From the NCBI GenBank assembly GCA_963784805.1, contig CAWASR010000018.1:19867-83866 (forward strand): a stretch of 64,000 nucleotides of DNA. Direction: 5' to 3'. This DNA is from Roseiarcus sp963784805 (lineage in GTDB: Bacteria > Pseudomonadota > Alphaproteobacteria > Rhizobiales > Beijerinckiaceae). Below are positions 36,687-46,057 of the stretch, one piece after another. The position numbers and the translations under genes are program-made. Each line of letters starts with the position of its first letter. Within the stretch, counting starts at the first letter, position 1. The notes below the pieces were generated by a model that saw only the letters and a program-made list of their open reading frames with translations, was not told the origin of the DNA and did not search any database.

Positions 36687-38186
36687 ATGAACATGTACGA
36701 CCGATCCAGTGCAATCCCCGTCGACCGAGTCGGGTTGAGCGCGCCTCCGCTGACGGAGTCATGGCGGCGCTGCTGTGACAGGCTGCGGGCGGAATTGGGC
36801 GACGATATCTTCAACAGCTGGTTCGGGCGCATAGCGTTAGAGTCGGTTTCGAGCGGACAAGCGCGGCTTTCTGTGCCGACGCGATTCCTCAAGAGCTGGA
36901 TCGATACGCACTACGCCGGGCACATCGGGGCGGCGCTGACGGCCGAAGTCGCTCCGACAGCGCGAATCAATGTTTTCGTGCGGTCTTCGACTCGGCCGGA
37001 ACCGGCGACCAGCCCGGTGCCGAGCGCTCCAGCCACGTCCGACAAGCCGCGTTCCGGCGCTTCACGCGAGCCTGACCGCACGCCGCCTTCGGCCCACAAA
37101 GCGCTGACGCGAACATTTTCCACGGTCACCGGCGGCGACGCTCTGCTCGGCTCGCCTCTCGACCGCCGATTGACCTTCTCGACCTTTCAGGTCGGGCGTT
37201 CGAACCAGCTGGCTTTTTCCGCTGCCCAGCGCGTCGCCGACCATAGCGGCGGCAAAACGCCGGCGTTCTGCCCGCTATATGTCCATTCCGCGGTCGGGCT
37301 CGGCAAGTCGCATTTGTTGCAAGCGGTCGCGCATAGCGCCGTTCAGCAGGGCCGCTCGGCCATCTATCTGACGGCGGAAAAATTCATGTACGGCTTCGTC
37401 GCCGCCCTCCAGGCGCAAACCTCGATCGCCTTCAAAGAGCGGCTGCGCGCCATTGATCTACTCATTTTCGACGACGCCCAGTTTCTGCAAGGCAAGTCGA
37501 TCCAGGCAGAATTTGGTCACGCGCTGAATGCGTTGCTCGACGCGGGGCGCGAGGTGATCGTCGCCGCCGACCGGCCGCCCAACGATCTCGAGGCGCTCGA
37601 CGAGCGCGTGCGCTCGCGCCTCGGCGCTGGCCTGTGCGTCGAGATCGGCTCGCTCGACGAGCCGTTGCGGGTCAAGATTCTCGAGGCGCGCGTTGCGGCG
37701 GCGCGAGCTCTGCAGCGCAATTTCGAGATTTCGCCAGCCGTGCTCGCCTATGTCGCGCACTCGATTCGCTCCAACGGGCGCGACCTCGAAGGCGCCGTGA
37801 ACCGCTTGCTTGCGCATACGACGCTGACAGGCGCTCCGCTGACGGTCGAGGCGGCGGAGATCGCCATTCGGGACCTGATCCGCGCCCACGAACCCAAGCG
37901 GGTCAAGATCGAAGACATCCAAAAACTGGTCGCGAGTCACTATAGCGTGTCTCGCGCCGATATCCTCTCCTCGCGCCGAACCGCGGTCGTCGTCCGACCG
38001 CGCCAGGTCGCGATGTTCCTCGCCAAGACGTTGACCATGCGCTCGCTGCCGGAAATCGGCCGACGCTTCGGCGGACGCGACCACACGACTGTCCTGCACG
38101 CGGTTCGCAAGATCGACGCCTTGTGCGCGAACGACGGGACGCTGCGCGACGAACTCGAACTCCTCAAGCGGATGCTGCAGGAGTGA
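36687..38186 (+). CDS. dnaA: Chromosomal replication initiator DnaA
   Basis: Opens the origin and loads helicase; also a transcription factor. Domain I (SWRRCCDRLRAELGDDIFN) and a Pro/Ser/Thr-rich linker run to about residue 150. The AAA+ domain has Walker A GLGKSHLLQAV and Walker B LLIFDDAQFLQG, and domain IV the DNA-binding signature FGGRDHTTVLHAVRKID. Walker A has Ser where most DnaA have Thr. 499 residues is usual. ATG at 36687 is followed by another at 36693; no strong ribosome binding site separates them. The gene order (rhodanese, dnaA, DUF952, pyrD) lacks the common rpsT and dnaN neighbours. Confidence 0.95.
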   Translation: MNMYDRSSAIPVDRVGLSAPPLTESWRRCCDRLRAELGDDIFNSWFGRIALESVSSGQARLSVPTRFLKSWIDTHYAGHIGAALTAEVAPTARINVFVRSSTRPEPATSPVPSAPATSDKPRSGASREPDRTPPSAHKALTRTFSTVTGGDALLGSPLDRRLTFSTFQVGRSNQLAFSAAQRVADHSGGKTPAFCPLYVHSAVGLGKSHLLQAVAHSAVQQGRSAIYLTAEKFMYGFVAALQAQTSIAFKERLRAIDLLIFDDAQFLQGKSIQAEFGHALNALLDAGREVIVAADRPPNDLEALDERVRSRLGAGLCVEIGSLDEPLRVKILEARVAAARALQRNFEISPAVLAYVAHSIRSNGRDLEGAVNRLLAHTTLTGAPLTVEAAEIAIRDLIRAHEPKRVKIEDIQKLVASHYSVSRADILSSRRTAVVVRPRQVAMFLAKTLTMRSLPEIGRRFGGRDHTTVLHAVRKIDALCANDGTLRDELELLKRMLQE

Positions 38187-38259
38187 ATGGATCGAGGACG
38201 ATGAAAAGCGGCGCGCGGCCCTCAGGCGCGCATACGCGCGAAGGGCGACTCGCCGGCCC

Positions 38260-38604
38260 ATGAGTTTGATCTTCAAGATCGTGACGGCCGCGGACTGGCG
38301 CGCGGCCGAAGCGGCGGGCGCGTTCGTGGGCGCGGCCGTCGATCGCAAGGACGGCTACATTCATTTTTCCGCAGCGAGCCAGGCGCCGGAGACTGCCGCG
38401 AAATGGTTCGCGGGCCGTGATGATTTGATCCTGGTCGCCGTCGACGCCGATGCGCTGGGCGCCGATCTGAAGTGGGAGCCTTCGCGCGGGGGCGCATTGT
38501 TTCCCCATCTCTATGCGCCGCTTTCCATAGGCGCGGTCGTCTGGTCCCGGCCGCTGCCGCTTGGACCGGACGGCGGCCACGTGTTCGGAAACTTGAACGC
38601 GTGA
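38260..38604 (+). CDS. DUF952 protein
   Basis: Small cytosolic protein of 114 residues with the family pattern IFKIVTAADWRAAEAAGAF, KDGYIHFSAASQAPETA and LFPHLYAPLS. Function is unknown; some members resemble glutathione-S-transferase-linked or NTF2-like folds. Its stop overlaps the pyrD start (GTGA at 38601-38604), so the two are coupled, a pairing that recurs in Rhizobiales. Confidence 0.85.
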   Translation: MSLIFKIVTAADWRAAEAAGAFVGAAVDRKDGYIHFSAASQAPETAAKWFAGRDDLILVAVDADALGADLKWEPSRGGALFPHLYAPLSIGAVVWSRPLPLGPDGGHVFGNLNA

Positions 38605-39659
38605 GGCTCGCCGATCTCGCGCTGCCCGTTCTGAAGCTGTTGCCGGCCGAGACGGCGCATCGCGCCGCGATCAACGCGTTGAAATTTGCTCCGCTGTCGC
38701 CGGCCGCGGCTTGCGAGCCGCGCCTCGGCGTCACAATTCTGGGGCTCGATTTCCCCAACCCCCTCGGCCTCGCCGCCGGTTTCGACAAGAACGCCGAAGT
38801 TCCGGGCCCGATGCTGGCGCTCGGATTTGGCTTCGTCGAGGTCGGGACCCTGACGCCGCACGCTCAAAGCGGCAACGCCCGGCCGCGCCTGTTCCGTCTG
38901 CCCGAGGACGGCGCCGTCATCAACCGCTTCGGCTTCAACAACGAGGGTTTCGCGAGAGCGAAAAGCCGCCTTGCGCGCCGACCCGCGGGCCTCGTCGGCG
39001 TCAATGTCGGGGCCAACAAGGATTCTCCCGACCGGGTCGCGGACTACGTGCTCGGCGTCAAGACCTTCGCCCGCCTCGCCGACTATATCGCCATCAACAT
39101 ATCCTCCCCCAACACGCCGGGCTTGCGCGACCTGCAGCGGCGCCAGGCGCTCGACGATCTCGTCGCCCGGGTCACAGCCGCGCGCGACGAAAGCGAGCCG
39201 CGCCGACCGCTCGTGATCAAGATCGCGCCCGATCTCGAGACGCGCGGCCTCGAGGACATCGTCGCCGTCGCCGTCGCGCGTCGCGTCGACGGCCTGATCG
39301 TCTCCAATTCGACGATCGCGCGGCCCGCCTCTCTGCGGTCGGAGCGCCGGGGCGAGGCCGGCGGCCTCTCCGGGCGTCCGCTGTTCGAGCCATCGACGCG
39401 GCTTCTGGCGCGCGCCTATCTCGCCGTCGGCGGAGCGATGCCGCTGATCGGCTGCGGCGGCGTCGAAGACTCCGCGACCGCGCTCGCCAAGATCGAGGCG
39501 GGCGCGAACCTGGTGCAACTCTACACCAGCCTTACGCTCAAAGGCGTCAGCGTGGTCGAGGCGGTTCTCGCAGGGCTTGCCCGCGCGGTCGCGGAGCGCG
39601 GCGCAGCCGATATCGGCGCGCTGGTGGGAAGTCAGGCGAGCGCGTGGGCCGCCCCCTAG
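38601..39659 (+). CDS. pyrD: Quinone-dependent dihydroorotate dehydrogenase
   Basis: Membrane-associated FMN enzyme that oxidises dihydroorotate to orotate in pyrimidine synthesis, giving electrons to quinone. Class 2 features: N-terminal amphipathic helix (LALPVLKLLPAETAHRA), LGLAAGFDKNAEVPG, INRFGFNNEG, ISSPNTPGLRDLQ with catalytic Ser, KIAPDL and a final GCGGV / YTSLTLKG. 352 residues. GTG 38601 overlaps the DUF952 stop. The stop codon TAG at 39657-39659 is also the target site of an IS630 element: its TA is the duplicated target and its G is the first base of the element. Confidence 0.95.
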   Translation: MRLADLALPVLKLLPAETAHRAAINALKFAPLSPAAACEPRLGVTILGLDFPNPLGLAAGFDKNAEVPGPMLALGFGFVEVGTLTPHAQSGNARPRLFRLPEDGAVINRFGFNNEGFARAKSRLARRPAGLVGVNVGANKDSPDRVADYVLGVKTFARLADYIAINISSPNTPGLRDLQRRQALDDLVARVTAARDESEPRRPLVIKIAPDLETRGLEDIVAVAVARRVDGLIVSNSTIARPASLRSERRGEAGGLSGRPLFEPSTRLLARAYLAVGGAMPLIGCGGVEDSATALAKIEAGANLVQLYTSLTLKGVSVVEAVLAGLARAVAERGAADIGALVGSQASAWAAP

Positions 39660-39838
39660 CACCGCTCGCAGGAAGTGGCGACTCCGTTCGGGGTGGAGCT
39701 GGCGGTGAGTCCATTGCGCCGCACCTGGCGCAATTTGCGCGGGAGGCGCGCTGCGGCGTAGATTTTTGCAGAGTCAGGGGATGGGCGAAGTGGCGCAGCG
39801 GGTCTGATGTTTTGCCCTGATTCGCCGGAGCCTTTGCA

Positions 39839-41037
39839 ATGCCGCGCCTGTTCGCCGCCCCGATCACTCTGACGCCTGAGGAAGAGGCGGACCTGCGAGG
39901 TCTTGCCCGGGCGCACAAGACGCCGCGCAAGCTGGCGGAACGGGCCGAGATGATCCTGCGGTCGGCGGCGGGGACCGAGGTGCGCGCGATCGCCCGTCAG
40001 CTTGGCGTTTGGCCAAAGACAGTGCGCCGTTGGCGCAGCCGCTGGCTGTCCAGCCGGGCGGAGGCCGCGGCTGCGGCGCGGCTGACGGATGAACCGCGAC
40101 CGGGGGCGCCGGCGGCGTTCGCGCCCGAGCAGGTCTGCGCAATCGTGGCGCTGACCTGCGAACCCCCGCAGAAGAGCGCGTTGCCGCTCAGTCACTGGAG
40201 CCAGAGCGAACTGGCCGGCGAGGCGGTCAGGCGCGGCATCGTCGACAGCATCTCGCACGGCTCGGTCGGGCGCTTTTCAAAAAAGAGGCCGACCTCAAAC
40301 CGCATCGCATGCGCGGCTGGCTCACGCCCAGGCCGGACCCTGAGTTCGAGAACAAATGCGCCGAGGTTTGCACGCTCTATCATGAGGCGCCCGCGGCGGC
40401 GCAGCAGGACATTCGCACGGTGTCGGTCGACGAAATGACCGGCGCGCAGGCGTTGGAGCGCGCCGCCCCCGACTTGCCGATCCAGCCGGGCAAGGTCGCC
40501 CGGCGGGAGTTCGAATACATTCGCCACGGCACGCAGACGGTGATTGCGGCTTTCGATGTGGCCGCCGGCCAGGCGACCGCCAGCGTCGGCGAGACCCGCG
40601 CCGAGCAGGACTACGCCAACTTCCTGGACACCCTGTTCGCCGCCGGCGCGCCGACCACGAAGTGGCGCGTGATCGCCGACAATCTCAACACGCATGTTTC
40701 GGAAAGCCTGGTGCGTCTGGTCGCCCGCTTGTGCAATATCGAGGACGACCTCGGCGAGAAGGGCAAGTCCGGCGTGCTGGCTTCGATGGCCACGCGTGAA
40801 GCTTTTCTGCGCGACCAAAGCCACAGGATCAGCTTTCACTTCACGCCCAAACACGCCTCCTGGCTCAACCAGATCGAGATCTGGTTCTCCATCCTCGCAC
40901 GCAAACTCCTGCGCCGCGCCAGCTTCACTTCCAAACAACACCTGAAGGCGCGCATCGAAGCCTTCATCGCCTATTTCAATCGCGCCCTCGCCAAGCCCTT
41001 CAAGCGGACCATGACCGGAAAACCGCTCGCCGCATGA
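39839..41037 (+). CDS. IS630-family transposase, two frames joined by -1 frameshift
   Basis: Frame 1 (39839 to about 40285) encodes the helix-turn-helix half: LTPEEEADLRGLARAHKTPR and AIARQLGVWPKTVRRWRSRW. Frame 2 (to 41037) carries the DDE catalytic half with SVDEMTG, VIADNLNTH and FHFTPKHASWLNQIEIWF. The two frames meet at AAAAAAG, placed exactly as a bacterial -1 slippery heptamer, so the full protein of about 398 residues probably arises by programmed frameshifting, as known in many IS. ATG at 39839 begins MPRLFAAPITLT. Confidence 0.85.
40279..40285 (+). promoter_or_regulatory. Programmed -1 frameshift site A-AAA-AAG
   Basis: In the zero frame the codons read TCA AAA AAG, giving the phase X XXY YYZ. 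Slipping back one base reads GAG GCC GAC and continues straight into the DDE half. A small hairpin GAGG-CCGA-CCTC follows at once. Confidence 0.7.
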
Positions 41038-41402
41038 CCCCACAAATGGGGTTCGTTCTTCCAGCGAGCTGTACTAGCGTTGAAAGCGGCAGCTACCGGT
41101 AGCCCAAACATCGCCCACGGCACCATTCCGCAAGCCCATGCATGCGGGGCGATCTCATTTCAAAACCGGGTCAATAGGCGGGCGAGGTAGGCTTCGTCCC
41201 AACCGGCTCGCTTGATCTTTTCTCGCAGTGATCCTTTTTCGCCATCCTTTTGCATGACGTTCATCGCCATATGGCGGAGAATCGCGAGATTGTGGGAACC
41301 GTTTCGCAAACGGCTCCGGTCCTGATCCTCATTCATGAGGACATCGAGCCGCCAGTGCAGCCGATTTTCGACGCCCCAATGCGAGCGAACGACTTCTTTC
41401 AA

Positions 41403-43077
41403 CCTATATTCGGCGGTTGAGGCGTTTTCCGGGGGCTTGGAATCATTGATTTTCATATGCATGGGACAGGATTTCGCGCGCTTTGGGGCTCACCCGTCGG
41501 GTGAACAATCTCCGGTTGAACCCGGCGCCTCGGGCGTGGGCGTCGTGGTCGACATTTTCGTCGGTTCGATTCGGGTCGAGTTTGATCATGAAGCGGCGTT
41601 TACGCGGCTTGGGCAATTGCCGTTCTTCATCGATTTTCTGAAGACCGCGGGGCTGTTCGAGGCGTTGGCGGCGGATTGCCCACTACGTTACACCAGTCCG
41701 AACGCGCCCAAGAAGCGCGACGTGCTGGGGACGGCGATGTTGTCGATGTTGGCCGGGCACAAGCGCTACGCGCATATCGCGGCGCTGCGGAGCGACCAGG
41801 TGTCGCCCGAGCTTCTCGACATGAGCAAGATCGTCAGCGAGGACGCGGTTCGGCGGGCGTTCGCGGCGATCGAGGAAGAAGCGGGCGCGAACTGGCCACG
41901 AGGTCATCTCGACCATTGCGTGGAGCCGCTTTTGAGCGAGCCGTGGATATTCGACGTCGATACGACGGTGAAGCCGCTCTACGGCCATCAGGAAGGAGCG
42001 GTGGTCGGCTACAATCCCAAGAAGCCTGGACGGCCCGGCCACTGCTATCACACCTATTCGATGGCGGGGACGCGATGGGTTCTCGAGGTGGATGTGAGCG
42101 CGGGCGACGAGCACGCTTCCAATCACAGCGCGCCTGGCCTGTGGGCGCTGTTGGATCGAACGCCGCGCGATTGCTGGCCTTCTCTTTTGCGCGGCGACAA
42201 GGGCTTCGGCAATGAGGGGATCATGGGCGAAGCCGAGCGGCGCGCTTTGCCGTATTTGTTCAAGTTACGGCTGACCGCCAACGTCAAACGCGCGATCGAG
42301 CGTCTTTCGGGGCAAAGCGATTGGACCGATTCGGGCCAGGGTTGGCAAGCCAAAGAGACCGAGATTCGATTGCAAGGCTGGAGCCGACAACGGCGCGTCG
42401 TCGTATTGCGGCGGCGCGTGAAAGGCGCGCTGGCGACGCCCGCGATGGACGAGGATGGACCGCCTCGGCTCGCCTTCCTCGACATCGGCCCGAGCGAGGA
42501 GATGTGGGAATATCAGGTTCTCGCGACCACGCTCGCCGAGGATCTGGAAAGCTTTGGCCAGCTCTATCGCGACCGCGGCGATGGAGAGAATGTTTTCGAC
42601 GAGTTGAAGAACCAATGGGGCTGGGGCGGCTTCGTCGCTCACGACCTGGCGCGCTGTCGTCTGGCGGCCCGCCTCGTGGCGTTGTTTTATGATTGGTGGA
42701 ACATCTTCACCCGCTTGGCCGAGCCCGATCGTCGCCGGGAGGCGATCACGAGCCGGCCGTTGTTGTTGCACGCCATCGCCGATCGGGTGCGCCATGCGCG
42801 ACAAACGACGATCAAGATCGCCAGCACGCACGCCAAGTCCGTTCCCGCCGCAAAGGCGCTTCGAGCGGTAGCCCTGTTCCTGAGGCGGTTGGCCACAAAT
42901 GCGGAGCAGTTGACGCCCTGGCAGCGTTGGCGCGAAATCCTCTCCCGCGCCTTTCAAGCCTTCCTCAAAGGCCGCGCCCTGCGCGCGCCGCCGCGCTTAT
43001 GTCCATCTTGACGCAACCACAGATTGAAACACCCCCCGCTTCATGAGCGACGATCAGAGCCAACTGCCGATTTTAGG
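41403..43077 (+). mobile_element. IS1380-type element, copy A (1675 bp)
   Basis: Ends were fixed by comparing the three copies: left CCTATATTCGGCGGTTGA, right (reversed) CCTAAAATCGGCAGTTGG, an 18-bp imperfect inverted repeat. Copies B and C have the same length and differ by only a few bases. No target duplication is visible (TCAA left, GTGA right). It is inserted in the ISAs1 relic. Confidence 0.85.
41461..43011 (+). CDS. IS1380-type DDE transposase (copy A)
   Basis: A 516-residue protein beginning MGQDFARFGAHPSGEQSP. Seen: LGTAMLSMLAGHKRYAHIAA, catalytic-region DVDTTVKPLYGHQEG and LRGDKGFGNEG, and a C-terminal GDGENVFDELKNQWGWGG followed by LVALFYDWWNIF, the Glu-containing part of the DDE site. 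Family is assigned from the ends starting CCT and from these motifs; a related IS4-superfamily group is possible. TTG 24 nt upstream is another start. This copy differs from B and C at one residue (WIFDVD instead of WILDVD). Confidence 0.8.
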   Translation: MGQDFARFGAHPSGEQSPVEPGASGVGVVVDIFVGSIRVEFDHEAAFTRLGQLPFFIDFLKTAGLFEALAADCPLRYTSPNAPKKRDVLGTAMLSMLAGHKRYAHIAALRSDQVSPELLDMSKIVSEDAVRRAFAAIEEEAGANWPRGHLDHCVEPLLSEPWIFDVDTTVKPLYGHQEGAVVGYNPKKPGRPGHCYHTYSMAGTRWVLEVDVSAGDEHASNHSAPGLWALLDRTPRDCWPSLLRGDKGFGNEGIMGEAERRALPYLFKLRLTANVKRAIERLSGQSDWTDSGQGWQAKETEIRLQGWSRQRRVVVLRRRVKGALATPAMDEDGPPRLAFLDIGPSEEMWEYQVLATTLAEDLESFGQLYRDRGDGENVFDELKNQWGWGGFVAHDLARCRLAARLVALFYDWWNIFTRLAEPDRRREAITSRPLLLHAIADRVRHARQTTIKIASTHAKSVPAAKALRAVALFLRRLATNAEQLTPWQRWREILSRAFQAFLKGRALRAPPRLCPS

Positions 43078-43125
43078 GTGAAGCGTTCGGGCGTCAAAAA
43101 CGCACTGAGCAGATAATACCAAGAG

Positions 43126-44195
43126 TCATGGGGTGTGACCGATGTGGGCCCATTCGCGCATTCCGATTGAGGTGATGGTTTCTGGGTGGGCGACGAGGTT
43201 GCGCCAGGCGTCGCAGGCGGCGTCGATGATGTCGTCGTAGGTTTCGAAGACGAGGTTTGAGAGCCAGTTGCCGCGCAGAAACCGCCAGATGTTTTCGACC
43301 GGGTTCAGCTCCGGCGCGCGGGACGGCAGGAAGATCGGTGTGATGTTGCTCGGCACGTCGAGCTTGGCGGTGGTGTGCCATCCGGCGCGGTCGAGCAATA
43401 GGACGGCGTGGGCGCCCTCGGCGACGTGGCGGGAGATTTCCTCGAGGTGAAGCTGCATCGCCTCGGTGTCGGCGAAGGGCAGCGCGAGCGCGGCCCCGAC
43501 ACCTCGGGCGGGACAAATGGCGCCGAAGAGATAGGCGCTGTCATAGCGCTGATCGGCGGGTTGGCGAGGCCGCGTTCCTCGCCTGGCCCACTGGCGCACC
43601 AGCCCGTTCTTCTGGCCGATGCGGGCTTCGTCCTGAAACCAGATCTCGATCGGCGTTGTCGCCGGCAGGCCGTCGAGATGAGCGCTCAGCGCGCGCGGGA
43701 CGTTTTTTTATATGCTTCGACAATCCGCTCGTCTTGAGCTGGATGGCGAGGCCGCGCGCTCATGTGGGAAAAGCCGAGCTTCTTGAGAAGCTTGCCGACG
43801 TAGCGTTGATGATAGTCGACGCCGAAGCGCTGGGCGATGACGCGCTTAAGATCAATCCGGCGCCACCGCACGACGCCGTCGGTTTTCCGGTCCGGACCCG
43901 TCCCGACGATCTTCGCCAACTGATCCAGTTGTTCCGGCGACAGGCGCGGAGTCGGACCATCCGTCCAGTTGTCGAAGAGCCCATCCGGACCAGCGGCGTT
44001 GAACCGGTGCACCCAGTCCCGCAAGGTCTGGCGATCCATGCCCCCGATCTTGGCCGCCTCGCCGCGATCCATTCCGTCGCGAACCGCCGCAAGCGACAGA
44101 AGCCGCCGGCTCTGATTAACGTCCTTGGAGCGCCGGGCCAGCGCCCGAAGCTCCTCAGCCGAATAGTCGTCTCGCAATTTCACCGCTGCTGACAT
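43126..44195 (-). CDS. IS630-family transposase of element 2, with probable slippage
   Basis: First frame (44195 to about 43704): GEAAKIGGMDRQTLRDWVHR (HTH) and RIDLKRVIAQRFGVDYHQRY. Second frame (to 43126) has the DDE part: EIWFQDEARIGQKNGLVRQW, LLLDRAGWHTTAKL, PELNPVENIWRFLRGNWLSN. The frames meet at a run of seven A (minus strand, 43703-43709) where a one-base slip joins EAYKK to NVPRALSAHLDGL. ATG at 44195 begins MSAAVKLRDDY. The element's own promoter side is now occupied by IS256. Confidence 0.8.
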
Positions 44196-44251
44196 GGCGC
44201 GAATCCTCCAACTCACAAAGAGTCAGAGATTTCGCGCCGAGGGAATCCCCC

Positions 44252-45664
44252 GGTCCCGTCGCGGAGGTGGTTGGAATTGGGTTGGCGTAGTCTCCGGGTT
44301 GCTCAACCCAAATGATTCCGGCGTTGGCGCGCTGGAAGGGAGACCACGCCGTGACGAAGGATACCACGAAGGAGGCGGCTGCGGCTGCCGAGGGTTTGCT
44401 TTTCGATGATTGGTTCGACGCGATCGAGGATGGGGTCCGCGCCCGCGTTCGGGGCTTTATCGAGACGATGCTGGAGGAGGAACTGTGCGAGGCGTTGTCG
44501 CGTCCGCGCTATGGTCGGCGCAAGTTGGGCGAGGACGCGGCGGCGTCAGTCGTGGGGGTGCGCCATGGGCATCGCGAACGGACGCTGACGGGCACGTTCG
44601 GCAAGACGCGGATCGCCGTGCCGCGCGCTCGGCTGATGGGGGACGACGGCGAGACGCGCGAATGGCGCAGCGGTTCGCTTCGCGCCTATCAGCGCCGGAC
44701 CCGGGCCGCCGACGTCTTGATCGCCGGGGCCTATCTTTCGGGAACCAACACCCGCCGGGTGCGCCGGGCGCTTGGCGCGGCGTTCGCTGGTCCGGTCGGC
44801 AAGGACGTGGTCAGCCGGACCTGGCGCAAGGTGAAGGGCGATTGGGATGCCTGGAATGGGCGCTCGCTCGCCGAGGAGCCGATCGTGCGCTTGATCCTCG
44901 ACGGCACGGTCGCGCGCGTTCGACTGGACAGAAAGGCGACCTCGATCTCGTTGCTCGTCGCGCTCGGCGTGCGGGCGGACGGGCAGAAGATGCTGCTTGC
45001 GATCAGGAGCATGGGCGGCGAGAGCGAGGCGGCCTGGCGCGCGCTGCTCGACGATCTCGTCAGGCGCGGATTGCGAACGCCGGAGCTGGTCATTATCGAT
45101 GGCGCGCCGGGCCTCGAAAGGGCGTTGGCGGCGCTGTGGCCCGACACGGCCGTCCAGCGCTGCACGGTGCACAAGCATCGCAATCTCCTCGCCCATGCCC
45201 CTGAGCGCCTGCACGAGGAAATCTCGAATGACTACAAAGACATGATCTACGCCGCGACGCGCGGCGAGGTCGAGACCCGGCGCAAGGCCTTCATCCGCAA
45301 ATGGCGGCTCAAATGCCGCGCCGTCGCCGACAGCCTGGAGGAAGCGGGCGACAAGCTCTTCACCTTCGCGCGCTTTCCGCCGAGCCAATGGAAGTCGATC
45401 CGAACCTCGAACGCGATCGAGCGATTGCACGAAGAGTTCAAGCGCCGGATCAAGACTCAGACCGTACTGCCCTGCGCCGAATCCGCCGCCATGCTGTTCT
45501 GGGCGCTGCTCGCCTCAGGGCAGATCACCATGCGCAAGGTCGACGGATGGCAGACCCTCGCCGAGAAACCAGACGATCAGACCATTGACCTCGCCGCATA
45601 AGCGGATAGCCTCATGTCGCCCGAAGACCCGCCAGCCAATTCCAACACAAGTCGCGACGGGACC
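44252..45664 (+). mobile_element. IS256-family element, copy 1 (1413 bp)
   Basis: Ends GGTCCCGTCGCGGAGG and (reversed) GGTCCCGTCGCGACTT form the inverted repeat, fixed by comparison with copy 2. It is flanked by a 14-bp direct repeat CGAGGGAATCCCCC (44238-44251 and 45666-45679), longer than the 8-9 bp usual for the family and one base off on the right. Confidence 0.87.
44351..45601 (+). CDS. IS256-family transposase (copy 1)
   Basis: A 416-residue mutator-type transposase. Seen: GHRERTLTGTFGKTRIAVPR, catalytic-domain LILDGTVARVRLD, ELVIIDGAPGLERAL, the signature AVQRCTVHKHRNLLAH and SIRTSNAIERLHEEFKRRIK near the C terminus. GTG at 44351 follows GGGAG by 8 nt; an in-frame ATG at 44312 is less likely. 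Identical in translation to copy 2. Confidence 0.9.
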   Translation: MTKDTTKEAAAAAEGLLFDDWFDAIEDGVRARVRGFIETMLEEELCEALSRPRYGRRKLGEDAAASVVGVRHGHRERTLTGTFGKTRIAVPRARLMGDDGETREWRSGSLRAYQRRTRAADVLIAGAYLSGTNTRRVRRALGAAFAGPVGKDVVSRTWRKVKGDWDAWNGRSLAEEPIVRLILDGTVARVRLDRKATSISLLVALGVRADGQKMLLAIRSMGGESEAAWRALLDDLVRRGLRTPELVIIDGAPGLERALAALWPDTAVQRCTVHKHRNLLAHAPERLHEEISNDYKDMIYAATRGEVETRRKAFIRKWRLKCRAVADSLEEAGDKLFTFARFPPSQWKSIRTSNAIERLHEEFKRRIKTQTVLPCAESAAMLFWALLASGQITMRKVDGWQTLAEKPDDQTIDLAA

Positions 45665-46057
45665 TCGAGGGAATCCCCCCATAAGTCAGACCGTGAGGCC
45701 TTTGGTATAATAGGCGGTTTCGGACGTTGTCTTGCCGGCGGTTTCGCGGAGGCGCTCGACCTTGCCCACAGCGGCCAGGCCCGGCTAATGATGGCCCCTG
45801 TTCAGCCACGCGATGTCGGTCGAGACGGTGGCCGTGCGGGTCTCGATGCGGCCGTGATCGGCCTCGACCACCGACTCGGCGGTGATCGCCTTGCTGGCCG
45901 GATCGTCGAAATACAGCACAACGTCGTCATGAAGCGTTCCCTGATTTCCCTTGCACGCGGGGGCATGGTCGCCGCCCTGATCGACGATCTGCCGGGCGAT
46001 GGCGCGCTGGCAATTGAGCGCGTCGGCGGTCACGATCGTCCCTTTTAGCATCAGCAT

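Larger units (their letters stand above)
39659..41074 (+). mobile_element. IS630-family element 1 (complete, 1416 bp)
   Basis: Bounded by TA direct repeats (39657-39658, 41075-41076), the IS630 target. Terminal inverted repeats GCACCGCTCGCAGGAAG and GTACAGCTCGCTGGAAG match at 14 of 17 positions. It holds one transposase made by frameshifting. Near its right end a small hairpin ACCCCACAAATGGGGT (41036-41051) precedes a T-rich stretch and may end transcription. Removing it restores a TAG stop for pyrD. Confidence 0.88.
43119..45705 (-). mobile_element. IS630-family element 2, split by IS256 copy 1
   Basis: Outer ends are CCAAGAGTC... (43119) and ...GCCTTTGG (45705), each bordered by TA (43117-43118 and 45706-45707). 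IS256 copy 1 occupies 44252-45664 just upstream of the transposase start; without it the element is about 1.16 kb. It lies in the ISAs1 relic: joining the sequence across the TA repeats restores the ISAs1 reading TAYYYLLSAFLTPERF. Confidence 0.7.
41160..46057 (-). pseudogene. ISAs1-family transposase relic broken by nested insertions
   Basis: Three minus-strand pieces in correct order belong to one ISAs1 transposase. 45708-46057 has GTIVTADALNCQRAIARQIV and KGNQGTLHDDV. 43078-43118 gives the short AFLTPERF bridge. 41160-41402 is the C terminus, with VVRSHWGVENRLHW and LDVLMNEDQDRSR. Between them sit IS1380 copy A (41403-43077) and IS630 element 2 (43119-45705), the latter itself holding IS256 copy 1. 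The relic also has TAG (45785-45787) where the family has Trp (HHWPGLAA), and its N-terminal third is missing, so it is dead. Confidence 0.75.

Noticed and set aside
41335..41460. Longer N terminus for the IS1380 transposase copy A
   Set aside because: It is read from ISAs1 DNA outside the element and is absent from copies B and C.
42265..42957. Repeated 230-residue open frame antisense to the IS1380 transposase, seen in all three copies
   Set aside because: Its conservation follows from the near-identity of the copies; it has no motif and is a GC-rich shadow.
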